Assembly (NCBI GenBank): GCA_910589395.1
Contig: CAJUTL010000059.1
Coordinates: 1 to 11,575 of the forward strand
Direction of reading: 5' to 3'
From: an uncultured Oscillospiraceae bacterium
GTDB lineage: Bacteria; Bacillota_A; Clostridia; Oscillospirales; Acutalibacteraceae
Length of the DNA: 11,575 nucleotides
Shown: piece after piece, positions 6,537-11,545 of the stretch
How the letters are laid out: each line of letters begins with the position of its first letter
Position numbering within the stretch: position 1 is the stretch's first letter
The notes under the pieces: generated by a model
What the model saw: the letters and a program-made list of their open reading frames with translations, nothing else
The model's database searches: none
Told to the model about the DNA's origin: nothing
Position numbers and translations under genes: made by a program

Positions 6537-6618
6537 ATTTTTTCGCTTTTCCAAGATTCATAAGGAATCTGCGCGCAGCTCTTTTGCAGGGCCGCCTGTG
6601 CCTCAAAAGCCTGTCCGC
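6537..6618. other. Short gene-free stretch between the hairpin array and the 49-residue gene
   Basis: No gene with a ribosome site is visible. It has a small hairpin AGATTC/GAATCT (6554-6559, 6565-6570) and a self-complementary CTGCGCGCAG (6569-6578). One minus-strand frame stays open here (reading QAFEAQAALQKSCAQIPYESW) and continues through the array but has no credible start. It could be a relic of lost coding sequence. Confidence 0.5.
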
Positions 6619-6768
6619 TTACTTTCCGCCCTTTGCCTTTTCCACGCTGTCACGCAGATCTTCCCCGCGCTTTACCGTGCCGCGGGACTTTTTGCTCTGC
6701 GCAAAGGGCGCCTGTACATACTGGGAACCGGTGTTCTTCACCTTTCCCGCATATCCCTTCTCTGCCAT
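6619..6768 (-). CDS. Small basic phage head-module protein, 49 residues
   Basis: MAEKGYAGKVKNTGSQYVQAPF followed by AQSKKSRGTVKRGEDLRDSVEKAKGGK. Very short, lysine-rich proteins with a KGYAGKVKNTGSQ-type N-terminus and a KGTV/RGTVK-x-GEDLR C-terminus are seen between terminase/portal and scaffold genes of clostridial phages; I know of no assigned function. A strong site, GGAGGAAAAGAA, precedes the ATG at 6768, which decides the start over an in-frame start at 6852. It sits 104 bases after the large terminase stop, where the portal gene would normally be. A basic, probably unstructured peptide could bind nucleic acid or an acidic head protein, but this is conjecture. Confidence 0.7.
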   Translation of the reverse strand: MAEKGYAGKVKNTGSQYVQAPFAQSKKSRGTVKRGEDLRDSVEKAKGGK

Positions 6769-6824
6769 TTCTTTTCCTCCTTTCCTCTGTGATTTTTCTC
6801 GCACAATGACTGCAACGCGAAGCC

Positions 6825-6847
6825 AGCTTTGCCGGAAAAGCAAAGCT
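6825..6847. repeat. 8-bp inverted repeat in the gap between large terminase and the 49-residue gene
   Basis: AGCTTTGC (6825-6832) and GCAAAGCT (6840-6847) flank a 7-base loop. There is no U-tract on either side, so it is not a clear terminator. Flanking bases 6809-6822 (ACTGCAACGCGAAG) resemble the arm-loop of the nearby 32-bp repeat. Confidence 0.55.
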
Positions 6848-6872
6848 TGCAATCATTTTTGATGGAATCTTC

Positions 6873-8366
6873 CTATGCTTTGGGCGGGCCCCAGCGCCGC
6901 CGCAGCAGCGCCCTTTCCTCCGGGCTCGCCCGATCGTAATCCTCCCACATATCCCGCGTCCACTCTGTCCGCTTTTGCTTCGAGCCGCCGCTTTGCTGCT
7001 CCCTGCTGTAATAGGCAATGGCCAGCGCCATCACGCAGTCGTCGTGGGCCCCGCTCTGTGCCTCAGGCCTTCCCTTTTCGTTTCTCACAAAGGTGAGCAT
7101 TTCGCCCAGCGTCTCTTTGTCGTTTACCCATTCCGGGTGTTCCCGCACGATCTCCACCAGCCCCGCCAGGATCACCGGCCTTGTGATCGAGGTGGTCTTA
7201 AAGCCGTAGCTCTGCCGAATCCTGTGGGTAAAGCTGTCCTCCGTCTGCCGGACAAACATGTTCTTGTACCGCAGGCGCTCCAGAGCCCTGATGGGGTAGC
7301 TGGAAAAATTCGCCTCGATGGAAAGCAGCGCCGTATGGTACCATTTTCCCAAGCAGTACATCTGCCTGGCGTAAAGATCCTCGTCCATTTTTCCCCGCAG
7401 GGTGCAGACCTGCTCTCCCGTCACGCAATCGATCACCTGGCCCACAAAGAAATCGGAGCCTTCCCCCGCCGTGTCTCCGCCGACCACGTAGATCCCTCCC
7501 TGCTCCGGCTCCCGGTATACGGAAATTGCCCCCGTATCGGAATCCGCAAAACGAATGGAGCTGTCGTCGATCAGCACCTCATCGGCCTCCTGGCTGTACC
7601 GGGTCTCAAATAGAAACTCGCCCTGCCGCAGGGGCTCCCCCACATCGGCCAGCCGCTGCGCCACCTTTTGGGCGTGGAACACCGTTTTTCCCAGTACGCC
7701 CCACTCTCCCAGGCAGTAGACCGCGTAAAAATAAGGGTCCGTTTCCCGGTACCCTTCCAGCGTCAGCTTGTAATCCTCGTCAATAAATCTGTTGTCCCGA
7801 TAGGTGGTTTTCAGTACCGCTGCCCGGGGCTCCTCCCGGTCGAAAAATCTCTTTTTCAGCCAGTGCAATGAGGAGATGGGGTTAAAGGTCAGGGTGATCT
7901 GCTTTTTTGTGCCGCCGCCCCGCAGCCGCACGTCCAGCTGGTCAAAGGCGGATTCCTCGATCTCCGAGGCCTCTTCCACCCAGATATCCGTCAGCTCACC
8001 CTTGGGAAAGGTAGTGGACTTCAGCTTTTCCACGTTATCCAGCCCCTTGAAGATGACGCTGTTTCCGTTTTTGCACTGGATCCGCAGGGCGGAATCCTGG
8101 CAATGGAACAGGCCTTCCAGCCCCCAAAGGGAAATGACCTGTCGAAACAGCGCATAGGTGCTGTCCCGGTGGGTCGCCCACACCGCTCTCACCACCAGCA
8201 AATTGCACATGGGCTGTTTCAGCAGCCGCCAAAGATACCGCTGTACCGCAAAAACCGATTTTCCGGACCCTGCCCCGCCGTACAATACCAGATACCGGTG
8301 GCGGTCGTCCTCCAGCAGCGGCAGAAAGCAGGGGTTAAATACCTCCTTGGAAATACTTACCTCCAT
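6873..8366 (-). CDS. terL: Phage terminase large subunit (TerL), PBSX-type
   Basis: Motor and nuclease that packages phage DNA into empty heads through the portal. The protein has 497 residues, normal for the family. The N-terminal ATPase shows Walker A GGAGSGKS (about 30-37), Walker B LTDIWVEEASE (about 124-134, with the two glutamates) and the coupling motif LTFNP (about 158-162). The C-terminal RNase H-like nuclease shows GGDTAGEGSDF (Asp near 297), SIEANFSS (Glu near 350) and GAHDDCVMALAIA (Asp near 441-442), so all catalytic acids are present. The ATG at 8366 has GGAAAGGCGCC upstream and lies 46 bases after the small-subunit stop. A portal gene, its obligate partner, does not follow. With both active sites intact the gene does not look decayed. 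Confidence 0.95.
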   Translation of the reverse strand: MEVSISKEVFNPCFLPLLEDDRHRYLVLYGGAGSGKSVFAVQRYLWRLLKQPMCNLLVVRAVWATHRDSTYALFRQVISLWGLEGLFHCQDSALRIQCKNGNSVIFKGLDNVEKLKSTTFPKGELTDIWVEEASEIEESAFDQLDVRLRGGGTKKQITLTFNPISSLHWLKKRFFDREEPRAAVLKTTYRDNRFIDEDYKLTLEGYRETDPYFYAVYCLGEWGVLGKTVFHAQKVAQRLADVGEPLRQGEFLFETRYSQEADEVLIDDSSIRFADSDTGAISVYREPEQGGIYVVGGDTAGEGSDFFVGQVIDCVTGEQVCTLRGKMDEDLYARQMYCLGKWYHTALLSIEANFSSYPIRALERLRYKNMFVRQTEDSFTHRIRQSYGFKTTSITRPVILAGLVEIVREHPEWVNDKETLGEMLTFVRNEKGRPEAQSGAHDDCVMALAIAYYSREQQSGGSKQKRTEWTRDMWEDYDRASPEERALLRRRWGPPKA

Positions 8367-8412
8367 GGCGCCTTTCCGGCAGGACCTTCCGAAGCGGCAT
8401 GTGATCTGGCTG

Positions 8413-8790
8413 TCAGCCTCCGGGCTCTGTCAGCGTTACCCGGATCTCCTCCTGGACGGGACTTCCCTTCTCCTTTTCTCCATAGCCAAAGCAGCTTTGC
8501 AGCACAAGCCTGGCCCCGGCGGAGGTTTCCTTGTCGTATACCGCCTGCAAATTCGCCTCTTCGATCCTGCTTTTGGCCTGCGTCACAAGGGAAAGAAAGC
8601 CCTCCTCCTCTTCGCCGCCTCCTTCCAGATAACCGGAAAGGGCCTGCCTGCCGGAAAACCCCAGCGCGAGGGAAAGCCCCACTAAGGAAGGAAAATCATC
8701 CTTTTCCCCGCAGCTTCTGAAATAGCCGTCTATCGCTTCCCGCAGCGCCCGTTGAGAGCGCCATCTCCTTTTCTCTGTCGGTCCTGCCAT
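8413..8790 (-). CDS. terS: Phage terminase small subunit (TerS)
   Basis: A 125-residue DNA-packaging protein that should recognise the packaging start site on phage DNA and recruit TerL. It opens MAGPTEKRRWRSQRALREAI, a basic helical segment, then DGYFRSCGEKDDFPSLVGLSLALGFSGRQALSGYL. This has the look of the helix-turn-helix in small subunits of clostridial phages (DNA-packaging gp3-like): a Y-F stretch, then P-S-L-x-G-L-x-L-A-L-G-x-S. The middle (LVTQAKSRIEEANLQAVY) fits an oligomerisation helix, and GARLVLQSCFGY is close to the family's typical end. The ATG at 8790 follows AAGGGGGTGAAGGC. It is the first gene of the late block, with TerL immediately downstream. A 200-base structured leader precedes it. 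Confidence 0.82.
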   Translation of the reverse strand: MAGPTEKRRWRSQRALREAIDGYFRSCGEKDDFPSLVGLSLALGFSGRQALSGYLEGGGEEEEGFLSLVTQAKSRIEEANLQAVYDKETSAGARLVLQSCFGYGEKEKGSPVQEEIRVTLTEPGG

Positions 8791-8833
8791 GCCTTCACCC
8801 CCTTTTCAAACGCTTTTCTCCGCCGTTTGACAA

Positions 8834-8987
8834 AGCAAAGCTTTTTGCTGTCCCGGCAAAAGCGTGTTTTCAGAGACGGCCAGCCGCCCGTTTCCCCGGC
8901 GGCCTACTGTCTCTATTCTCAGTATAAAAAAACATTTCGGACAATTGGGACAAAACGGACAACTATCTGCTCCAGAGCTGTCCATGC
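8834..8987 (-). promoter_or_regulatory. Leader and probable control region of the late (terminase) operon
   Basis: Between the leftward terminator and the TerS gene lie three GGACAA boxes at 8939, 8948 and 8957 (plus-strand starts, exactly 9 bp apart) and a minus-strand TATACT (8921-8926) that could be a -10 element. No good -35 stands 17 bp from it; the boxes occupy that region, as expected if an activator replaces the -35. Downstream the leader can fold with outer arms GAGAC/GTCTC around a GC-rich stem (GCCGCC/GGCGGC), and AGCAAA/TTTGCT (8834-8839, 8844-8849) forms a small hairpin. The packaging site may also lie here. Confidence 0.4.
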
Positions 8988-9025
8988 AAAAAAAGCCCGC
9001 TGCAGAAGAAAAAACTGCGGCGGGC
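8988..9025 (-). terminator. Leftward intrinsic terminator upstream of the terminase genes
   Basis: An 11-bp GC-rich stem (8995-9005 with 9015-9025), with one mismatch on the minus strand and a 9-base loop, is followed in the minus direction by seven T residues (8994-8988). It would stop transcription coming from the regulator at 10274-9519 and insulate the phage block, so the phage genes need their own promoter just downstream. Confidence 0.8.
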
Positions 9026-9030
9026 CCTGC

Positions 9031-9058
9031 TAGATTTTAGATTCTAGATACTAGATAC
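9031..9058. repeat. Four-fold 7-bp tandem repeat (TAGATNN)
   Basis: TAGAT occurs at 9031, 9038, 9045 and 9052, each followed by two variable bases (TT, TC, AC, AC), a strict 7-bp period. It lies immediately beside the leftward terminator. No function is evident; short TAGAT-rich tracts of this type occur between genes in some clostridial genomes. Confidence 0.8.
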
Positions 9059-9159
9059 TGGACGGTGTCGGCGCAAATAACCGAGCGTTGCCCGGTTATC
9101 CGGCAGCAATAGAAAAAAAGGTAGAGCAATAAATTATAGTTTATCACACAGTTCCCAAC

Positions 9160-9275
9160 TGTCATTCTGAGGAACGAAGTGACGAAGAATCTCGTCCTTA
9201 ATTCCGGAAAAAGGGCAAAGGGCAGATTCTTCACCGAAAAAGCAAGGTTTCCTTGCTTTTTGTTCAGTAATGACA
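9160..9275. mobile_element. MITE-like inverted-repeat element with TGTCATT ends
   Basis: A 116-bp non-coding element. The left end TGTCATTCTGA (9160-9170) is matched in inverted orientation by TCAGTAATGACA (9264-9275). An inner inverted pair GAAGAATCT (9184-9192) and AGATTCTTC (9224-9232) makes the whole element foldable. A perfect 11-bp hairpin (9237-9261, loop TTT) sits in the right half. The TGTCATTCTGA...GAAGAATCT signature is one I recognise as a dispersed repeat in many bacterial genomes, probably mobilised in trans. No transposase gene is present. Confidence 0.6.
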
Positions 9276-9518
9276 AAAGGAAAGAAAGCGGCTTGCTGCT
9301 AAATTCCAGTTTACCGCTCTGGTAATGGTCGGGTCAGAAACCGGTTTCCCGTACTAAACAGCTTCACGGGTGCCCAAATTCCAATTAAACCAGCTTTGCC
9401 CTTGGCCCTTCATCGCTCTCATTCCAAACTGCTCATTTTCTATTGCCTTGGTTTCACACCGCGGCTGTATTTTGCAGCAGCCCCAAACTATCCTCGTTCC
9501 ATGGGGCTTGGCCGTTCC
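9276..9518. other. Gene-free stretch downstream of the regulator
   Basis: This 243-base stretch has no open frame with a ribosome site on either strand and no clear RNA. On the minus strand it follows the regulator stop at 9519. It has mixed composition and may be decayed coding sequence, but nothing is recognisable. Confidence 0.4.
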
Positions 9519-10274
9519 TCATACCCTTTTCCTGACCACCGGCACATACGCGTAACCGGTATCATGCAGGGAGGTGTCAAACACCTCCAGCTCCTGGGCC
9601 CCGTTTTCGGCCATTTCAAAGCCGTGGGCCGGCATAAAGTACTCTCTGAAATAGGCAAAAAGCTCCCAGGTTTCACAGCGCTCCTTGGAAAGCAGCTGCG
9701 CGGCGGGCCGATCCGTATAGGCTCTTAAAAACAGGGAAGCCGGCATTTGATAAACGTCCACTCCCCCCGGCTGCTGTACCGACGTGACCTCCCGCATGAA
9801 CCCAAACCCGCGAGTTTTTTTCGCCAGCCAGAAATTGACGCTTAGCTGAATATCCCGCACCGGAAGCACACTGCCCACAAGCCGCCCGTATACGGCCTGC
9901 TTCTCTTCCTCCGAAAACGCCTCGATGGCGGAATCAAATTCCTGGATCGATCCAAAATCCTTTGCGTACAGCAGCTTCCCTGCTAAAATCGTCTCCGGCT
10001 TTTCCACCAGCTCAAAAACGGCCCCGCCTGCCTGAAAGGTTTCCAGCACCTTCTCCGGCTGCTCCCGCTCCACATCCAGCAGGCAGTCCACCGAAACCCC
10101 CAGAACCTTTCCCAGCAGCTTCAAATGGTACACGTCCGGCAGGCACGCCCCGCTTTCCCATTTGGAGATCGCCTGCTCCGAAACCCCCATCTGCAGCGCC
10201 GCCTCTCTTTGAGACAGCCCCTTTACCCGCCGAAGCTCCTTGATCCTTACCCCAAAATCAGCCTGACAAAACAT
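9519..10274 (-). CDS. XRE-family regulator fused to a GyrI-like effector-binding domain
   Basis: A 251-residue cytoplasmic one-component regulator. About residues 7-62 are an XRE/Cro-type helix-turn-helix (FGVRIKELRRVKGLSQREAA, then MGVSEQAISKWESGACLPD). A linker of roughly 65-100 is followed by a mixed region (101-140). From about residue 150 to the end the pattern GVDVYQMPASLFLRAYTDRPAAQLL, WELFAYFREYFMPAHGFEMAENGAQELEVFD and a final YAYVPVVRK fits the GyrI-like/AraC effector-binding fold, which binds small hydrophobic ligands. Such fusions sense drugs or metabolites and often control a neighbouring transporter; none is visible here. GGAGGAATAAAAA precedes the ATG, and a sigma-A promoter lies upstream. 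It is probably a host gene flanking the prophage, not a lysogeny repressor, which would lack the GyrI part. Confidence 0.87.
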   Translation of the reverse strand: MFCQADFGVRIKELRRVKGLSQREAALQMGVSEQAISKWESGACLPDVYHLKLLGKVLGVSVDCLLDVEREQPEKVLETFQAGGAVFELVEKPETILAGKLLYAKDFGSIQEFDSAIEAFSEEEKQAVYGRLVGSVLPVRDIQLSVNFWLAKKTRGFGFMREVTSVQQPGGVDVYQMPASLFLRAYTDRPAAQLLSKERCETWELFAYFREYFMPAHGFEMAENGAQELEVFDTSLHDTGYAYVPVVRKRV

Positions 10275-10303
10275 TTTTTATTCCTCCGTTCCTGTTTTCC
10301 TGC

Positions 10304-10332
10304 ATTGTAGCATACGAAATCTCCCCCTACAA
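10304..10332 (-). promoter_or_regulatory. Sigma-A promoter of the XRE-GyrI regulator
   Basis: On the minus strand a -35 TTGTAG (10332-10327) is separated by 17 bases from a -10 TACAAT (10309-10304). A TG one base before the -10 makes it an extended -10. Spacing and distance (about 30 bases) to the start codon at 10274 are right. Confidence 0.75.
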
Positions 10333-10668
10333 CGCTATCCTTTTCCGGGGAAAAATCAAAAATGCACAACCACAGGTTGATAGGTAAAGCATTCCAAATG
10401 CAACTGTACGGCCAAAACAATAAAAAAAACCAGCAGGGCGAATGCCTGTGGTTCCAATGTAGAATATGTATTTTTATTGGGTTCTTCGCTATTCTCTATA
10501 CTTTGTAATCCATACAATATGGTATTTTATGTCGTATGTGAAATGTGACGATTTTTGGTAATTTTCCATCTTTTTCACCTCAAGTTTAGTATCTTCTTTT
10601 CCTCTACTAAACTTAAAGCTTCTTCGATTGACCTAAAGGGTTCGCCTTAAGGCGAGGGTTTTTACCCC
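10333..10668. other. AT-rich intergenic stretch with several inverted repeats
   Basis: No gene is visible. It holds a 9-bp inverted pair AACCACAGG (10368-10376) / CCTGTGGTT (10445-10453) enclosing 68 bases, a GCATT/AATGC mini-hairpin (10389-10401), a perfect 10-bp inverted repeat AAGTTTAGTA/TACTAAACTT (10582-10591, 10605-10614) around a pyrimidine-rich 13-base loop, and a TCGCC/GGCGA hairpin near 10640-10655 followed by GGGTTTTT. These could be RNA structures of a small transcript or ends of decayed elements; none matches a riboswitch I know. Confidence 0.5.
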
Positions 10669-10857
10669 ATGATACAGACAATAAGTACATATACATACTG
10701 TAAGTTCCCGCGGGATATTGGAAAATATTCCAGGAAAGGAAAGCAGGAAAAGGTGTGGGCGTATATCAGCGCTTTTCCGCCATCTACCGCGCAGAAGGGC
10801 GCGCTGCGCCTGAGTATGTATAAAGAAAGCTCTTTGAAAAAAGCACCGTGGCATTGA
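10669..10857 (+). CDS. Possible small protein, 62 residues, uncertain
   Basis: The only plausible plus-strand gene. It reads MIQTISTYTYCKFPRDIGKY and ends KESSLKKAPWH, with a basic, soluble composition and codons of mixed GC ending, and no recognisable domain. A GAGGG ribosome-like site stands about 10 bases upstream, but the GGGT/ACCC bases around it could pair and hide it. The stop is four bases before a strong rightward terminator, as expected for the last gene of a transcript. Against it: no clear promoter, no homologue I recognise, and an equally long open frame on the other strand. It may instead be a non-coding RNA ending at that terminator. Confidence 0.28.
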   Translation: MIQTISTYTYCKFPRDIGKYSRKGKQEKVWAYISAFPPSTAQKGALRLSMYKESSLKKAPWH

Positions 10858-10860
10858 TAG

Positions 10861-10903
10861 AAGAAACCGGGGAGAATTGATCTCCCCGGTTTCTTCATTT
10901 TTT
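10861..10903 (+). terminator. Strong, probably bidirectional intrinsic terminator
   Basis: A perfect 15-bp stem (10861-10875 with 10881-10895; arms AAGAAACCGGGGAGA and its complement) with a 5-base loop is followed on the plus strand by CATTTTTT. In the minus direction the 3' arm ends UUUCUU and continues CUAUC, a weak U-rich tail, so it can also end the leftward tRNA transcript whose last gene stops at 10967. Confidence 0.85.
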
Positions 10904-10966
10904 AATGACCATACCCAGCAATACTCGTCCCGGAATAACAAAGACAATGTTCGGATAGGTCTGATA

Positions 10967-11041
10967 TGGCTGGGCTGGCGGGATTCGAACCCACGGGTGA
11001 CGGAGTCAAAGTCCGTTGCCTTACCGCTTGGCGACAGCCCA
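10967..11041 (-). tRNA. tRNA-Gln (anticodon UUG)
   Basis: The minus strand folds as a cloverleaf. The acceptor is TGGGCTG (from 11041) with CAGCCCA (ending 10971), the discriminator is G at 10970 and CCA is encoded at 10969-10967. The anticodon stem ACGGA/TCCGT holds the loop CTTTGAC with anticodon TTG, and the T-arm has GGTTCGAATCC. The body is 72 nt. It is the last of three leftward tRNA genes before the terminator at 10861-10903. Confidence 0.95.
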
Positions 11042-11093
11042 ATATAGGAGATACGGAGCCTAATCGCTAAAATTAAACTCCGCATCTTTTAGG

Positions 11094-11170
11094 TGGGGTG
11101 GAAGATGGGACTCGAACCCACGGTCTCCAGAGCCACAATCTGGCGCTTTAACCAACTAAGCTACATCCAC
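11094..11170 (-). tRNA. tRNA-His (anticodon GUG)
   Basis: The minus-strand cloverleaf has acceptor GTGGATG (from 11170) with CTTCCAC, including one T-T mismatch. The extra G at 11171 (G-1) is the hallmark of tRNA-His and faces discriminator C at 11097. CCA is encoded at 11096-11094. The anticodon stem CCAGA/TCTGG encloses TTGTGGC with anticodon GTG. The T-arm has GGGTTCGAGTCCC. Confidence 0.95.
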
Positions 11171-11175
11171 CATAT

Positions 11176-11252
11176 TGGCGCGCCAAAAGGGACTCGAACC
11201 CCTGGCCTACTGCTTAGAAGGCAGTTGCTCTATCCAGCTGAGCTATTGGCGC
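11176..11252 (-). tRNA. tRNA-Arg (anticodon UCU)
   Basis: The minus-strand cloverleaf has acceptor GCGCCAA (from 11252) with TTGGCGC, discriminator G at 11179 and encoded CCA at 11178-11176. The anticodon stem ACTGC/GCAGT encloses CTTCTAA with anticodon TCT. The T-arm has GGGGTTCGAGTCCC. It lies five bases upstream of tRNA-His, so the tRNAs are co-transcribed. Confidence 0.95.
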
Positions 11253-11371
11253 GTATGTGAGGGGCTGTTTCCCGGCCCGCAAAACAGGGAAAACCGTAAG
11301 CACGGTGATTCCGGCAAATTTTTAGGCGGTCAAAACCGCCTGCGGAAAGCCAAAGGCTTTCCGAATCAATA
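11253..11371. other. Intergenic stretch with two perfect hairpins
   Basis: No gene is visible. AGGCGGT/ACCGCCT (11324-11330, 11335-11341) encloses CAAA, and CGGAAAGCC/GGCTTTCCG (11343-11351, 11355-11363) encloses AAA. They stand next to each other upstream of the tRNA run. There is no U-tract after either in the leftward direction. Confidence 0.55.
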
Positions 11372-11401
11372 GGAAAAATTGGAGCGGGTGATGGGAATCG
11401 A
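11372..11401 (-). pseudogene. 3' remnant of a tRNA-Gly gene (T-loop, acceptor and CCA only)
   Basis: On the minus strand TCGATTCCCATCACCCGCTCCA (written here as T-loop TCGATT, arm CCCAT, acceptor CACCCGC, T, CCA) is the usual 3' end of a bacterial tRNA-Gly, followed by ATTTTTCC. Upstream the expected GGGT of the T-arm is replaced by a GC hairpin (11403-11420), so the gene is broken. The same 30 bases recur at 11546-11575. Confidence 0.65.
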
Positions 11402-11545
11402 CCAGCGGCTTGCGCCGCTGCTGGCTCGTCCACCCCAAGCTTGTGGCTTGTGGTACCGGACTCACCGCTCTTCTCTAAAAATGTGCCACAGGCACATTTT
11501 CTTCACGAGAAGACCCCCTTGGGGTTCGATTCCTGTCAAGCTTAT
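11402..11545. other. Hairpin-rich filler between two copies of the tRNA-Gly 3' end
   Basis: 144 bases without a gene. It contains CAGCGGC/GCCGCTG (11403-11409, 11414-11420), and a nested structure in which CTTCTC/GAGAAG encloses a perfect 10-bp AAAATGTGCC/GGCACATTTT stem with loop ACA (11478-11500). The minus-strand stretch GCGGTGAGTCCGGTACC (about 11452-11468) resembles a tRNA 5' acceptor and D-arm that has lost a G relative to the tRNA-Gly acceptor, suggesting a degraded tRNA. Confidence 0.45.

Noticed and set aside
6395..6862. Plus-strand frame across the hairpin array
   Set aside because: It has no ribosome site, is built of the 32-bp repeat, and runs antisense through the 49-residue gene, which has a strong site.
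8035..8232. Minus-strand 65-codon frame inside the large terminase
   Set aside because: It lies out of frame within TerL, has no ribosome site and has arbitrary composition.
9519..10274. Phage CI-type repressor
   Set aside because: The C-terminal half fits a GyrI-like effector-binding domain, not a peptidase S24 or oligomerisation domain of phage repressors.
10482..10580. Promoter for a rightward transcript in the AT-rich stretch
   Set aside because: Several TATAAT-like and TTG-like hexamers occur, but none at 16-18 bp spacing that stands out from the AT-rich background.
10633..11085. A 150-codon minus-strand frame
   Set aside because: It reads through the tRNA-Gln gene and the terminator hairpin, so it cannot be a normal protein gene.
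11402..11545. Group I intron or intact unusual tRNA between the two tRNA-Gly ends
   Set aside because: At 144 bases it is too short for a group I intron, no conserved core is visible, and no complete cloverleaf can be formed from it.
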